Of a stretch of 62,498 nucleotides of DNA, positions 28,910-39,030 are shown in pieces. Position 1 is the first letter of the stretch. The number at the start of each line of letters is the position of its first letter. The notes under the pieces are model-generated. The model was not told where the DNA came from. It saw nothing but the letters and a program-made list of their open reading frames with translations, and did no database searches. Position numbers and translations under genes: made by a program. This DNA comes from Nocardia higoensis NBRC 100133 (GTDB lineage Bacteria > Actinomycetota > Actinomycetes > Mycobacteriales > Mycobacteriaceae), in NCBI RefSeq assembly GCF_000308595.1, contig NZ_BAGA01000025.1, positions 1 through 62,498 of the forward strand, written 5' to 3'.

Positions 28910-29178
28910 GGGATTCCGGTGTGAGTACGTCCGGGACATTGTTCTGCAAGCCTGAGATGAAGTTCTGATCCGGGCCGAAGAATGAGCGAAAGGGCGACAC
29001 GCCCGACCGCGTGGACCGGAGAACCATGACAGATGAACAGCGGCGAAGATCGGGCATGGACCCGGTCGGTGGTCTCCCTGAGACGTCTTTCGTGTGTTCG
29101 GGCTGTAGCAAATGAGGGTGGTACGGATGCCTGACGGTTTCCGGGCCACGAAGGAAAGCGGAGAAAAGGACACTTAGC

Positions 29179-29484
29179 GTGGCGGGACAAAAGATCCGCA
29201 TCAGGCTCAAGGCCTATGACCACGAGGCGATCGACGCGTCTGCGCGCAAGATCGTGGAGACAGTCACCCGCACCGGGGCCCGCGTGGTCGGACCGGTGCC
29301 GTTGCCGACCGAGAAGAACGTGTACTGCGTCATCCGTTCGCCGCACAAGTACAAGGACTCGCGCGAACACTTCGAGATGCGCACGCACAAGCGTCTCATC
29401 GACATCCTCGACCCGACGCCGAAGACGGTCGACGCGCTGATGCGCATCGACCTGCCGGCCAGCGTCGACGTCAACATTCAGTGA
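29179..29484 (+). CDS. rpsJ: 30S ribosomal protein S10
   Basis: 101 aa, full length. It starts [20 protein letters not shown], diagnostic of S10, and ends with [12 protein letters not shown]. The GTG at 29179 has AAAAGGA 8 nt upstream. It is the first gene of the S10 operon, in the standard order rpsJ-rplC-rplD-rplW-rplB-rpsS-rplV-rpsC-rplP-rpmC-rpsQ. Confidence 0.98.
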   Translation: MAGQKIRIRLKAYDHEAIDASARKIVETVTRTGARVVGPVPLPTEKNVYCVIRSPHKYKDSREHFEMRTHKRLIDILDPTPKTVDALMRIDLPASVDVNIQ

Positions 29485-29498
29485 CGGGGACTCGAGAT

Positions 29499-30164
29499 AT
29501 GACTGACAACAAGAACCGGCCTGCCGCCGGAATCCTGGGCACCAAGCTCGGCATGACCCAGGTCTTCGACGATAAGAACCGCGTCGTCCCGGTCACCGTG
29601 ATCAAGGCGGGCCCGAACGTGGTCACCCAGATCCGCACCGAGGAGCGCGACGGCTACAGCGCCGTGCAGGTCGCTTTCGGCGCCATCGACCCCCGCAAGG
29701 TGAACAAGCCGGTCTCCGGCCAGTTCTCCAAGGCCGGTGTCACCCCGCGCCGTCACATCGCCGAGCTCCGGGTCGCCGATGCTTCCGCCTTCGAGGTCGG
29801 CCAGGAGATCAACGCCGACGTGTTCGAAGAGGGCAGCTACGTCGACGTCACCGGCACCTCCAAGGGCAAGGGCTTCGCGGGCACCATGAAGCGTCACGGC
29901 TTCCGTGGCCAGGGTGCCTCGCACGGTGCGCAGGCCGTGCACCGTCGTCCGGGCTCCATCGGTGGCTGTGCCACCCCCGGTCGCGTGTTCAAGGGCATGC
30001 GCATGTCGGGCCGTATGGGTAACGACCGCGTGACCACGCAGAACCTGTCGGTTCACAAGGTCGACGCCGAGAACGGCCTGCTGCTGATCAAGGGTGCGAT
30101 CCCGGGTCGCAAGGGCGGCGTCGTGATCGTCAAGAGCGCCGTGAAGGGTGGTGCGCACGCATGA
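29499..30164 (+). CDS. rplC: 50S ribosomal protein L3
   Basis: 221 aa. [14 protein letters not shown] near the N-terminus and the [12 protein letters not shown] loop are L3 signatures; the loop reaches toward the peptidyl transferase centre. I chose the ATG at 29499 because the protein then begins like known L3; a GTG 18 nt upstream overlaps the rpsJ stop. Its end overlaps rplD by four bases. Confidence 0.97.
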   Translation: MTDNKNRPAAGILGTKLGMTQVFDDKNRVVPVTVIKAGPNVVTQIRTEERDGYSAVQVAFGAIDPRKVNKPVSGQFSKAGVTPRRHIAELRVADASAFEVGQEINADVFEEGSYVDVTGTSKGKGFAGTMKRHGFRGQGASHGAQAVHRRPGSIGGCATPGRVFKGMRMSGRMGNDRVTTQNLSVHKVDAENGLLLIKGAIPGRKGGVVIVKSAVKGGAHA

Positions 30165-30853
30165 GCGCGGTGAGCACTCAGAAGGACGCCGAGAAGAAGG
30201 CGAACCTCACGCTTCCTGTCAAGGAGGCCGGAGGCAAGACCAACGGCACCGTCGATCTCCCCGCGGAGATCTTCGACGTGACCGCCAATATCGCGCTGAT
30301 GCACCAGGTCGTCACCGCGCAGCTGGCCGCGGCCCGTCAGGGCACCCACGCGACCAAGACGCGTGGCCAGGTCTCCGGCGGCGGCAAGAAGCCGTACCGG
30401 CAGAAGGGCACCGGCCGCGCCCGTCAGGGCTCGACCCGCGCGCCGCAGTTCGCCGGTGGTGGCACCGTCCACGGCCCGCAGCCGCGTGACTACAGTCAGC
30501 GCACCCCCAAGAAGATGATCCGTGCCGCGCTGCACGGCGCGCTGTCCGACCGGGCCCGCAACGATCGCATCCATGTGATCAGCGAGCTGGTGGCCGGCCA
30601 GACCCCGTCGACCAAGACCGCCAAGAGCTTCCTGTCCGAGCTGTCGGACCGCAAGAAGTTCCTGGTCGTCGTCGGCCGCGAGGACGTCGCCGCGTGGAAG
30701 AGCGTGGCGAACCTGCAGAACGTGCAGCCGATCGCCCCGGATCAGCTGAACACCTACGACGTGCTCAACAGCGACGACGTGGTCTTCAGCGTCGAGGCTC
30801 TGAACAGCTTCGTTCACGGCCCGGCCGAGGCGGCTCAGGAGGAGAGCAAGTGA
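30161..30853 (+). CDS. rplD: 50S ribosomal protein L4
   Basis: 230 aa. The central [21 protein letters not shown] and [20 protein letters not shown] are the conserved extended loop that lines the exit tunnel. It starts at an ATG overlapping rplC (ATGA) and ends overlapping rplW (GTGA). In other bacteria L4 represses its own operon through the leader; that is not shown here. Confidence 0.97.
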   Translation: MSAVSTQKDAEKKANLTLPVKEAGGKTNGTVDLPAEIFDVTANIALMHQVVTAQLAAARQGTHATKTRGQVSGGGKKPYRQKGTGRARQGSTRAPQFAGGGTVHGPQPRDYSQRTPKKMIRAALHGALSDRARNDRIHVISELVAGQTPSTKTAKSFLSELSDRKKFLVVVGREDVAAWKSVANLQNVQPIAPDQLNTYDVLNSDDVVFSVEALNSFVHGPAEAAQEESK

Positions 30854-31155
30854 CCACCATCGCCGACCCCCGCGACATCCTGCTGGCGCCGGTCATCTCG
30901 GAGAAGTCCTACGGACTGATCGAGGAAGGCACCTACACCTTCATCGTGCACCCGGACTCCAACAAGACGCAGATCAAGATCGCCGTCGAGAAGGTCTTCG
31001 GTGTGAAGGTCACCAGCGTCAACACCGCCAACCGTCAGGGCAAGCGCAAGCGGACCCGCTTCGGTTACGGCAAGCGCAAGAACACCAAGCGCGCGCTCGT
31101 GACCATCTCGGCCGACAGCAAGCCCATCGAGATCTTCGGAGGCCCGGTCGCGTAA
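30850..31155 (+). CDS. rplW: 50S ribosomal protein L23
   Basis: 101 aa from the GTG at 30850, which overlaps the rplD stop. The N-terminal [15 protein letters not shown] and [15 protein letters not shown] are L23 features. It sits at the tunnel exit, where trigger factor and SRP dock. Confidence 0.97.
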   Translation: MTTIADPRDILLAPVISEKSYGLIEEGTYTFIVHPDSNKTQIKIAVEKVFGVKVTSVNTANRQGKRKRTRFGYGKRKNTKRALVTISADSKPIEIFGGPVA

Positions 31156-31188
31156 GCGGACGGGATTCCAGAAAGCAGAGAAGAACTC

Positions 31189-32025
31189 ATGGCAATTCGC
31201 AAGTACAAGCCGACAACCCCCGGTAGGCGTGGGTCGTCCGTTTCGGACTTCGCCGAGATCACCCGGTCCACTCCCGAGAAGTCGCTGCTGCGTCCGCTGA
31301 GCAAGACCGGTGGACGTAACGCGCACGGCCGCATCACCACTCGTCACCGTGGTGGCGGGCACAAGCGGGCCTACCGCATCATCGACTTCCGTCGCCTCGA
31401 CAAGGACGGTATCCCGGCCAAGGTCGCGCACATCGAGTACGACCCCAACCGGACCGCCAACATCGCGCTGCTGCACTACGTGGACGGCGAGAAGCGCTAC
31501 ATCCTGGCGCCGAAGGGCATCGCGCAGGGCACCCCGATCGAGTCCGGCCCGACCGCCGACATCAAGCCGGGTAACAACCTGCCGCTGCGCAACATCCCGA
31601 CCGGTACCACGATCCACAACGTGGAGCTGCGTCCCGGTGGCGGCGCCAAGCTGGCTCGTGCCGCCGGCATGAGCATCCAGCTGCTCGGCAAGGAAGGCCC
31701 CTACGCCACGCTGCGTATGCCCTCCGGTGAGATCCGTCGCGTCGACGTGCGCTGCCGCGCCACCGTCGGCGAGGTCGGCAACGCCGAGCAGTCGAACATC
31801 AACTGGGGCAAGGCCGGCCGCATGCGCTGGAAGGGCCGCCGCCCCACGGTTCGTGGTGTCGTGATGAACCCCGTCGACCACCCGCACGGTGGTGGTGAGG
31901 GCAAGACCTCCGGTGGTCGCCACCCGGTCTCGCCGTGGGGTCAGCCGGAAGGCCGCACCCGCAAGCCCAACCGCCCGAGCGACAAGCTCATCGTCCGCCG
32001 TCGCAAGACCGGCAAGAAGCGCTGA
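31189..32025 (+). CDS. rplB: 50S ribosomal protein L2
   Basis: 278 aa, standard length. It contains [17 protein letters not shown] and the C-terminal [14 protein letters not shown] motif needed for peptidyl transferase centre function. It starts 33 nt after rplW, the widest gap in this part of the operon. Confidence 0.98.
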   Translation: MAIRKYKPTTPGRRGSSVSDFAEITRSTPEKSLLRPLSKTGGRNAHGRITTRHRGGGHKRAYRIIDFRRLDKDGIPAKVAHIEYDPNRTANIALLHYVDGEKRYILAPKGIAQGTPIESGPTADIKPGNNLPLRNIPTGTTIHNVELRPGGGAKLARAAGMSIQLLGKEGPYATLRMPSGEIRRVDVRCRATVGEVGNAEQSNINWGKAGRMRWKGRRPTVRGVVMNPVDHPHGGGEGKTSGGRHPVSPWGQPEGRTRKPNRPSDKLIVRRRKTGKKR

Positions 32026-32040
32026 AGGAGGAGGTAAGAA

Positions 32041-32322
32041 ATGCCACGCAGCCTCAAGAAGGGCCCGTTCGTCGACGACCACCTCCAGGCGAAGGTGGAC
32101 GTGCAGAACGACAAGGGCACGAAGCAGGTCATCAAGACCTGGTCGCGTCGTTCGACCATCACCCCGGATTTCATCGGTCACACCTTCGCGGTCCACGACG
32201 GCCGCAAGCACGTGCCGGTGTTCGTGTCCGAGAACATGGTCGGGCACAAGCTCGGTGAGTTCGCGCCGACCAGGACGTTCAAGAGCCACGTCAAGGAAGA
32301 CCGGAAGAGCAAGCGGCGATGA
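32041..32322 (+). CDS. rpsS: 30S ribosomal protein S19
   Basis: 93 aa. It starts [14 protein letters not shown] and contains [20 protein letters not shown], typical of S19 in the 30S head. AAGGAGGAGG lies upstream of the ATG. It overlaps rplV by four bases. Confidence 0.98.
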   Translation: MPRSLKKGPFVDDHLQAKVDVQNDKGTKQVIKTWSRRSTITPDFIGHTFAVHDGRKHVPVFVSENMVGHKLGEFAPTRTFKSHVKEDRKSKRR

Positions 32323-32720
32323 CGACCACTGAGACTCAGAACCCCACTGCCCGGGCGACCGCGAAGCACGTGCGCGTCACCCCGATGAAGGCTCGTCGTG
32401 TCGTGGACCTGGTCCGCGGCAAGCGGGTCGAGGACGCCCTCGCGATCCTGAAGTTCGCTCCGCAGGCCGCGAGCGAGCCGGTCGCCAAGGTCGTGGCCAG
32501 CGCCGCGGCCAACGCCGAGAACAACCTCGGCCTCGACCCGGCCACGCTGGTCATCTCGACCGCGTACGTCGACGAGGGCGCGACCCTGAAGCGTTTCCAG
32601 CCGCGGGCCCAGGGCCGCGCGTTCCGGATCCGCAAGCGCACCAGCCACATCACCATCGAGGTCGAGAGCGTGCCCACCGCCGGTGCTGCTCGCAGCCGCC
32701 GGAAGGGAGGGGCAAAGTAA
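32319..32720 (+). CDS. rplV: 50S ribosomal protein L22
   Basis: 133 aa. [20 protein letters not shown] and the tunnel loop [20 protein letters not shown] identify L22. The short C-terminal tail ([14 protein letters not shown]) is basic. The stop TAA is directly followed by the rpsC ATG. Confidence 0.98.
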   Translation: MTTTETQNPTARATAKHVRVTPMKARRVVDLVRGKRVEDALAILKFAPQAASEPVAKVVASAAANAENNLGLDPATLVISTAYVDEGATLKRFQPRAQGRAFRIRKRTSHITIEVESVPTAGAARSRRKGGAK

Positions 32721-33515
<795 letters not shown>

Positions 33516-33518
33516 CGC

Positions 33519-33935
33519 ATGCTGATGCCTCGTAGGGTCAAGCACCGCAAGCAGCATCACCCGAGTCGCTCCGGTATGTCCAAGGGCGGCACCGCCGTGT
33601 CCTTCGGTGAGTTCGGCATCCAGGCTCTCGAGCCCGCCTACGTCACCAACCGGCAGATCGAGTCCGCTCGTATCGCGATGACCCGCCACATCAAGCGTGG
33701 CGGCAAGATCTGGATCAACATCTACCCGGATCGCCCGCTGACCAAGAAGCCGGCCGAAACCCGCATGGGTTCCGGTAAGGGTTCGCCGGAGTGGTGGGTC
33801 GCGAACGTCAAGCCCGGTCGCGTGATGTTCGAAATGTCGTACCCCAATGAGGAGATCGCTCGTGAGGCCCTGCGCCGCGCGATGCACAAGCTCCCGATGA
33901 AGTGCAGGATCGTGACCAGGGAGGAGCAGTTCTGA
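33519..33935 (+). CDS. rplP: 50S ribosomal protein L16
   Basis: 138 aa. It starts [19 protein letters not shown], close to the canonical [13 protein letters not shown], which supports the ATG at 33519 (CAGGAGG 8 nt upstream). [16 protein letters not shown] sequence appears as [16 protein letters not shown]. Its stop shares a base with the rpmC start. Confidence 0.98.
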   Translation: MLMPRRVKHRKQHHPSRSGMSKGGTAVSFGEFGIQALEPAYVTNRQIESARIAMTRHIKRGGKIWINIYPDRPLTKKPAETRMGSGKGSPEWWVANVKPGRVMFEMSYPNEEIAREALRRAMHKLPMKCRIVTREEQF

Positions 33936-34174
33936 TGGCTACCGGAACACCGGCCGCAGAGCTCCGCGAGCTCACCGAAGACGAACTCGTCTCCCGCCTG
34001 CGTGAGTCGAAGGAAGAGCTGTTCAACCTGCGCTTCCAGATGGCGACGGGTCAGCTGGACAACAACCGTCGTCTGCGCGTCGTTCGTCACGAGATCGCGC
34101 GCATCTACACGGTCATGCGTGAGCGTGAGCTCGGTCTGGCCACCGGACCCGCTGACAAGGGAGATGCGGCATGA
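33935..34174 (+). CDS. rpmC: 50S ribosomal protein L29
   Basis: 79 aa from the ATG at 33935 (TGATG overlap with rplP, GGGAGGAG upstream). [20 protein letters not shown] and [14 protein letters not shown] are L29 features. It is a two-helix hairpin protein near the tunnel exit. It overlaps rpsQ by ATGA. Confidence 0.97.
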   Translation: MATGTPAAELRELTEDELVSRLRESKEELFNLRFQMATGQLDNNRRLRVVRHEIARIYTVMRERELGLATGPADKGDAA

Positions 34175-34446
34175 GCGAGAACGTGAAGGGACAGGACCGT
34201 AACAGCCGCAAGGTTCGTAGCGGCTACGTTGTCTCGGACAAGATGAACAAGACGATCGTCGTCGAGCTGGAAGACCGTCACCGGCACCCGCTCTACGGCA
34301 AGATCATTCGCACCACCTCCAAGGTGAAGGCGCACGACGAGAACGAGATCGCCGGTGTCGGCGACCGCGTTGCGCTGATGGAGACCCGTCCGCTGTCGGC
34401 CACCAAGCGCTGGCGTCTGGTCGAGGTCCTGGAGAAGGCCAAGTAA
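34171..34446 (+). CDS. rpsQ: 30S ribosomal protein S17
   Basis: 91 aa. [20 protein letters not shown] and [20 protein letters not shown] identify S17. It is the last gene before the accessory insertion; a strong terminator follows 47 nt later, so the rest of the spc genes need their own promoter. Confidence 0.97.
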   Translation: MSENVKGQDRNSRKVRSGYVVSDKMNKTIVVELEDRHRHPLYGKIIRTTSKVKAHDENEIAGVGDRVALMETRPLSATKRWRLVEVLEKAK

Positions 34447-34492
34447 GGCCTCGCTCTTCGACTGAGGAATCCTTCGGCTGACACGTCGAAAC

Positions 34493-34530
34493 ACGAAGGC
34501 CCGCTTCCCCTCGGGGAGGCGGGCCTTCGT
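34493..34530 (+). terminator. Terminator after rpsQ
   Basis: ACGAAGGCCCGC pairs perfectly with GCGGGCCTTCGT (12 bp), and the loop itself can form CCCC/GGGG. It ends the S10 operon transcript. Confidence 0.88.
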
Positions 34531-34552
34531 CGTGCCGGAAGAACTCCACCCG

Positions 34553-34783
34553 TCACGACCCCGGAGTGCCGCGGCGGGCCCGGCGCCCACGCAGGCCGAG
34601 GACCAGGCGGTAGACGATCGCGGTGACGGTGCCCACGACCACCGCGGCGAGCACCACTGTCAGCCATGTCCCGGCGTCGGTGGGCCACATGTCGTCCCGG
34701 GCCCGCGACCAGAGGTCGTATGCGGTGAAACCCGCTGCGGCGCCGAGGGCTACCCCCGGTGCGCGTTTCATCGTGAAATTCAT
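34553..34783 (-). CDS. Small membrane protein, unknown function
   Basis: 76 aa from the ATG at 34783, chosen because GAGGAG lies 8 nt upstream; an earlier start adds 22 unconvincing residues. Two hydrophobic stretches are visible: a weak one (ALGAAAGFTAYDLW) and a strong one (WLTVVLAAVVVGTVTAIVY), followed by a very basic tail (LRGRRARRG), so the C-terminus is probably cytoplasmic. I recognise no family. Confidence 0.6.
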   Translation of the reverse strand: MNFTMKRAPGVALGAAAGFTAYDLWSRARDDMWPTDAGTWLTVVLAAVVVGTVTAIVYRLVLGLRGRRARRGTPGS

Positions 34784-34907
34784 TCGGGCGGCTCCTCGGT
34801 CGGCTCGTACGGACCGTCGACACGGTGGGGCATGTTGATCGAGCAGCAACCCGCGAACGTTTACGCAGAGGGCGGCGCGGTCTGCGCCCGGCAGGGACTG
34901 GATGGTG

Positions 34908-34934
34908 TGGTATCGGTACTGGTATCATCGTGGC
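34908..34934 (+). promoter_or_regulatory. Promoter/operator of the VapBC-type pair, possibly leaderless
   Basis: A direct repeat TGGTATC (34908-34914 and 34920-34926) overlaps TATCAT (34923-34928), a good -10 box ending 6 bp before the antitoxin ATG. Transcription would start at or near the A of that ATG. No ribosome binding site is visible. The repeats are candidate sites for autorepression by the antitoxin. Confidence 0.5.
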
Positions 34935-35159
34935 ATGGCCTGGACCATGCGACTGTCGGAAGAGGAAGAGGCGGCGCTGACGGCACAAGCCGACTCGGAG
35001 GGGCGCTCGAAGCAGGAGATCACGCGCGATGCCGTCCGTGACTACTTGATGCGCCATCGGCGTTGGGAGACCCCGCTGCTGAGCGACGACCAGACTTTCG
35101 ATCTGGGTGGGCCCATAGGCAAGGACGACATTCGCGACGCGATGAACCGACCCGCATGA
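34935..35159 (+). CDS. vapB: Antitoxin of VapB type (ribbon-helix-helix/CopG-like)
   Basis: 74 aa. The N-terminal half, MRLSEEEEAALTAQADSEGRS then KQEITRDAVRDYL, fits a CopG-like ribbon-helix-helix DNA-binding unit. The C-terminal half, with LSDDQTFDLGGPIG, is the likely toxin-binding tail. The stop overlaps the toxin ATG (ATGA), the usual coupling of vapBC pairs. It should neutralise the toxin and repress the operon. Confidence 0.82.
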   Translation: MAWTMRLSEEEEAALTAQADSEGRSKQEITRDAVRDYLMRHRRWETPLLSDDQTFDLGGPIGKDDIRDAMNRPA

Positions 35160-35593
35160 TCGTCGTTGCGGACACCTCGGGAATGCTGGCCCTGTTCAAT
35201 CGCTCTGATCCCGAGCATCTCGCCGTGCGCAGGGCCGCCGATGGAGCCGGAGCGCTCGTGGTCAGCCCGCTCGCGCTGACCGAAGTCCATCACGTCGCGA
35301 GCGTCCGTGCCGGTCGCGGAGCTGCCGATGCCATCCTCGGGCTGCTGGCCGACCGAATCGCGTCGACCCGCATCGTCCTCGGTGAGACGACCGCGTCCCA
35401 GCTCCGAACGGCGGTCGATGTACGCGCGAAGTACGACGGCCTGAATCTGGACATCGTCGACGCCGTGTGCGTCGCGTTGGCGGACGAGTTCGATACGGAT
35501 GCGATCCTGACGCTCGATCGTCGTGACTTCCGGGTCATTCGCCCGCTGAGCCGGTACCCGGCCTTTCGTATCCTGCCGGACGACTCCCACTGA
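35156..35593 (+). CDS. vapC: PIN-domain toxin, VapC type
   Basis: 145 aa ribonuclease-fold protein. The PIN acidic residues are visible: Asp6 in VVADTSGML, Glu in LALTEVHHV, Asp in LNLDIVDAVCVALA and Asp in ILTLDRRDF. VapC toxins cut tRNA or rRNA when the antitoxin is lost. It is translationally coupled to the antitoxin gene and lies in the accessory island between the two ribosomal operons. Confidence 0.88.
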   Translation: MIVVADTSGMLALFNRSDPEHLAVRRAADGAGALVVSPLALTEVHHVASVRAGRGAADAILGLLADRIASTRIVLGETTASQLRTAVDVRAKYDGLNLDIVDAVCVALADEFDTDAILTLDRRDFRVIRPLSRYPAFRILPDDSH

Positions 35594-35659
35594 AGGGCGG
35601 CATCGGGCTCCGTCCGGATCGGGACCCACCGGTTCGGGAGCCGGTGACGTCCTGAACGG

Positions 35660-36430
35660 TCAGGCGAGGGTGACGTGCCAGACCACAGCGGCGGTGAGCG
35701 CGCCGAGCCCGTTGAGCGACCAGTGCAGCGCGATGGGCGCGAGCAAACTGCCGCTGCGCCGGCGCAACCAGGTGAAGACCACGCCCGCGCCGGCGGTCGC
35801 CAGCACGGCGAGCCCGATGCCAACCACCTGACCGACGACGCCGCCGGGCAGCATGCCGCTCAGGCCCTGGTTGCCGCTGGTGAGGCCGAAGGAAGACGCG
35901 ATGTGCCAGAGACCGAACAGCAGCGAACCCGCCGCGAAGACGCCGCGGGCGCCCCAGGCCCGGTCGAGAGTGCCGTGCAGAACGCCGCGGAAGGCGAGTT
36001 CCTCGGGGATCACCGTCTGCAGCGGGATGACGATCATCGAGGCGATCAGGGCGCCGGAGACCGTGGCGTACCGGTCGGCGAGGAAGAACGGCCTGGTGAC
36101 CGGCAGCAGCGCGCCGATGGCCACAACCGCGAGGACCAGGCCGACGGCCGCGAGCGCGTAGAGCGAACCACGTCGCCAGTGCCGGGGGGAGAGGCCGAGT
36201 TCGGCCCAGCCCAGGCCGCGTCTGCGGACCATCGCGAGCAGGATGACGGCGGCGATCGGGACGCTGACGATATTCGCCCAGGTGGTGGTGAAGTGGGCGA
36301 TGAGGTTGGTGCCCGTCAGCACGACGACCACCACGGCCACATCGATATAGGCGTGCGGGCGACGGCGACCGGATTCGGGCGCGGTCACGGCTCGGGGTTC
36401 CATCACGGCCACGGCGTCGGGTACGTGCAT
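35660..36430 (-). CDS. CPBP-family intramembrane metalloprotease (Abi/CAAX-like)
   Basis: 256 aa with about six to seven transmembrane segments. The active-site motifs are intact: EELAFRG (motif 1, EExxxR), the His in LLFGLWHIASS (motif 2) and HWSLNG (motif 4). These glutamic-type intramembrane proteases cleave within or near the membrane; some bacterial members confer bacteriocin self-immunity. No peptide gene is seen beside it. GGAG lies just before the ATG at 36430. Confidence 0.88.
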   Translation of the reverse strand: MHVPDAVAVMEPRAVTAPESGRRRPHAYIDVAVVVVVLTGTNLIAHFTTTWANIVSVPIAAVILLAMVRRRGLGWAELGLSPRHWRRGSLYALAAVGLVLAVVAIGALLPVTRPFFLADRYATVSGALIASMIVIPLQTVIPEELAFRGVLHGTLDRAWGARGVFAAGSLLFGLWHIASSFGLTSGNQGLSGMLPGGVVGQVVGIGLAVLATAGAGVVFTWLRRRSGSLLAPIALHWSLNGLGALTAAVVWHVTLA

Positions 36431-36520
36431 TGGCTCCAGTGTACGGAGCGCACGGTCGCGCGCACTGCGGCGTTCGCCACGGCGCCGGCGGCCGCGAGGG
36501 GCAGGACGCGAATCGTCGGG

Positions 36521-37480
36521 TCAGGACGACGGCGCTGGTCGAGCGGGACCCGCGCCCGCCCAGCCCGCGTGGTCGGTCCAGGCCTGGAGGGAGCGGGTGG
36601 TCTCGAAGCGACGCGTGGCGCCGGTGACAGGGTCGGTGAATTCGAGCACCGAGGCCAGCAGTTGCAGCGGCCGGGTGAAGTCGTCGACCGGCTTGTCGGT
36701 GAGGACCGGATAGAAGTCGTCACCGAGGATGGGCACGCCGAGGCCGTTCATGTGCAGGCGCAACTGGTGGGTGCGGCCGGTGTGCGGGCTGAGGCGGTAG
36801 CGGCCGAGGCCGTCGCGATGTTCGATCAGCTCGACCAGTGTCTCGGCATTCGGTTCGCCCTCGACCTCCTGGGCGGCGAGCACGTGCTTCTCCTTGACGA
36901 TGCGGCTGCGCACAGTGCGCGGCAGCGACAGCTGCGGGTCGTAGGGGGCGATCGCCTCGTACTGCTTGCGCACGGTGCGCTTGTGGAACATGGTCTGATA
37001 CGCGCCGCGGCGGGCCGGGTCGACGACGAACAAGATCAGCCCGGCGGTCACCCGGTCGAGGCGGTGCGCCGGGATCAGGTCGGGCAGCCCGAGTTGTTCG
37101 CGCAGGCGAACCAGCGCGGTCTGGCGGATGTGTTGCCCGCGCGGAATGGTCGCGAGGAAATGGGGTTTGTCGACGACGAGCACGGTGTCGTCGCGATGCA
37201 CCACGGTGATCTCGAAGGGGACGTCGACCTCGTCGGGTAGATCACGGTGGAACCAGACGGCGCCGCCGGGGACGTACGGGGCGTCCGGCGCGATCGGGCC
37301 GGCCAGATCGACGATCGCCCCGGCGTGCAGCAGTTCGTCGATGCGGTCGGGCGAGACGCGCGGCAACCGCTCCACCAGATGGTCGCGGATCGTCGCCCAA
37401 TCGCCCGCTTCCGGCATCCGCAGCCGGGCGGGATCCAGGCCGTGCCGTTTGGGCAACGGCGGCTGCTGCCTGCGTCTCAT
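36521..37480 (-). CDS. RluA-family pseudouridine synthase
   Basis: 319 aa from the ATG at 37480; an in-frame start 36 nt upstream is possible. The catalytic motif is HRLDRVTAG (Asp is the nucleophile), with VVDKPHFL upstream and HTGRTHQLRLHM downstream. An N-terminal S4-like segment (VSPDRIDELLHAGAI) may bind RNA. It isomerises uridine to pseudouridine in rRNA or tRNA. The next gene upstream on the same strand ends 60 nt away. Confidence 0.92.
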   Translation of the reverse strand: MRRRQQPPLPKRHGLDPARLRMPEAGDWATIRDHLVERLPRVSPDRIDELLHAGAIVDLAGPIAPDAPYVPGGAVWFHRDLPDEVDVPFEITVVHRDDTVLVVDKPHFLATIPRGQHIRQTALVRLREQLGLPDLIPAHRLDRVTAGLILFVVDPARRGAYQTMFHKRTVRKQYEAIAPYDPQLSLPRTVRSRIVKEKHVLAAQEVEGEPNAETLVELIEHRDGLGRYRLSPHTGRTHQLRLHMNGLGVPILGDDFYPVLTDKPVDDFTRPLQLLASVLEFTDPVTGATRRFETTRSLQAWTDHAGWAGAGPARPAPSS

Positions 37481-37540
37481 CGACCCGAACTCTATCGGCC
37501 GCGCCGCCCCGGCCACCCGCCCAGGTCGGATCGGCAGGGG

Positions 37541-38920
37541 CTATCGGACCGAGCCGCCGGTGACGCCGTCGAGCCCTGCGGCCGTGGCGGCGAGGTCGGC
37601 GGGCGGGCCGCCGAGCGGTTCGCGGAGGAACGCTTCGATGAGGTCGTTGGTGGTGTGCTGGGTATCGGCGGGGTCGCGTGGGCCGCCGAGGAAGCCGGCG
37701 AGCGCCCAGCGGGCGGGCCGGGCGAGGAAGAAGGGCGCGTCGGTGAAGCCGTAGTGGTCGGTGCCGGCGATTTCGTAGCGATGGCCCGGCGCGGTGAGAT
37801 TGCCGAGCAGGGTGCGGTTGCCGTCGAGGTAGCGCCGGGAGTGGCCGGTGCGGTCGTGGTCGCTTTCCAGCAGTAGGACGGGGCGGGACAGGGCGCGGTC
37901 GGGGAGTTCGGCGTAGGGGGTGCCGTCGATGTCGACCGCGGCGACGATGCGCGCGTCGTCGGCGAGGGCGGCCAGCGCGCTCGCGCCGCCGAGGGAGTGG
38001 CCGACAGCGGCGATGTGGTCGGTGTCGAGACGGTCGGCCAGGGTGCCGAGCAGGTCGGGGCGGGCGAGCTGGTCGACGACGAAGCGCAGATCGGCGGCGC
38101 GGATGCGCTGCCGGTCGGCCATCGCCGCGGCGGCTTCGGTGTCGTCGGCGGAGACGTCGGGCTCTGCGGTCACGACCCGGCCGTCGGCCAGGCGCACCAC
38201 CGCCGAGTCGTAGGGGTGGTCGACGGCGAGGACCACGAAACCGCGGGAGGCCAGGTCGGTGAGCAGCGCGGTGTAGAAGGCGCGGGGCGCGCTGTAGCCG
38301 GGGGAGAACAGCACGACCGGCCAGCGTTCCCGATCGCCGCTGACGGCCACATCGGCGAAGGTGTGCGTGTCGATCGACTCGTATCCGCGCATCAGCGCGC
38401 CGGGCATACCCGCGACGCTGCCGGGAAGTTCACCCTCGCCGTCCAGGTAGACGTACCGCCGCCCGGACATTCCGCTGCTCGGATACCAGGCCTGCACGAC
38501 GACATTGCGTCGCTCGGCCGGATCCGCGGGCTCGGCGCGCGCGTCGTCGACCCACCGGAAGATCTGTGAGCCCACCGCGTAGGGGCCGGTGGGTTCGGGC
38601 AGTCGTGGCACCGGGACGGGAGCGAGCGCGGGTACCGCCAGCGCCGCGAGGACGGCCACCGCGACCCGCGCGGCGACCGGACCCACACCGGTTCGCGGCC
38701 GGATCCCCAGCACGACGGCCACCGCCGCGCTCAGCGGGAACACCAGGTAGAGCGGGAGGAACTGCCAGTAGAAGCGCTCGAGCAGCAGTTGGCCCACCCA
38801 GCCGAAGAACAGCAGCGGCGCCACCACCGGCAGCGCGAACATCGCCACCCGCGGCGTCGCCACGGTGGCGGCGGCATGGGCCAGGGTGAGGGCGACGAGA
38901 ATCACGTCGAAGGTCGACAT
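37541..38920 (-). CDS. Membrane-anchored alpha/beta hydrolase, PAF-acetylhydrolase/dienelactone-hydrolase-like
   Basis: 459 aa. Four hydrophobic segments occupy about residues 1-110, then a soluble hydrolase domain. The nucleophile elbow is VGHSLGGASAL, the acid lies in AAVDIDGTPY or the following strand, and the His is in GTDHYGFTD. The sequence WPVVLFSPGYSAPRAFYTALL resembles PAF acetylhydrolase/lipase-like enzymes. A GTG directly precedes the chosen ATG, and either could start translation. Substrate unknown; lipid or ester hydrolysis at the outer membrane face is likely. Confidence 0.8.
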   Translation of the reverse strand: MSTFDVILVALTLAHAAATVATPRVAMFALPVVAPLLFFGWVGQLLLERFYWQFLPLYLVFPLSAAVAVVLGIRPRTGVGPVAARVAVAVLAALAVPALAPVPVPRLPEPTGPYAVGSQIFRWVDDARAEPADPAERRNVVVQAWYPSSGMSGRRYVYLDGEGELPGSVAGMPGALMRGYESIDTHTFADVAVSGDRERWPVVLFSPGYSAPRAFYTALLTDLASRGFVVLAVDHPYDSAVVRLADGRVVTAEPDVSADDTEAAAAMADRQRIRAADLRFVVDQLARPDLLGTLADRLDTDHIAAVGHSLGGASALAALADDARIVAAVDIDGTPYAELPDRALSRPVLLLESDHDRTGHSRRYLDGNRTLLGNLTAPGHRYEIAGTDHYGFTDAPFFLARPARWALAGFLGGPRDPADTQHTTNDLIEAFLREPLGGPPADLAATAAGLDGVTGGSVR

Positions 38921-39030
38921 CACCGGCTCGTTTCGTGGTCACGGCGCCGCGCCGGCCGCGCGTTGCCACAGCCCGTCCGGAACCGCCCCTGATCGACTGA
39001 CCGCCCCCGTCCGGTCGGTCGAACGCCACC

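Noticed and set aside
29481..29498. Upstream GTG start for rplC
   Set aside because: The ATG at 29499 gives the conserved L3 N-terminus.
35675..37240. 521-codon plus-strand frame
   Set aside because: Antisense shadow of the CPBP protease and pseudouridine synthase genes, both with clear motifs.
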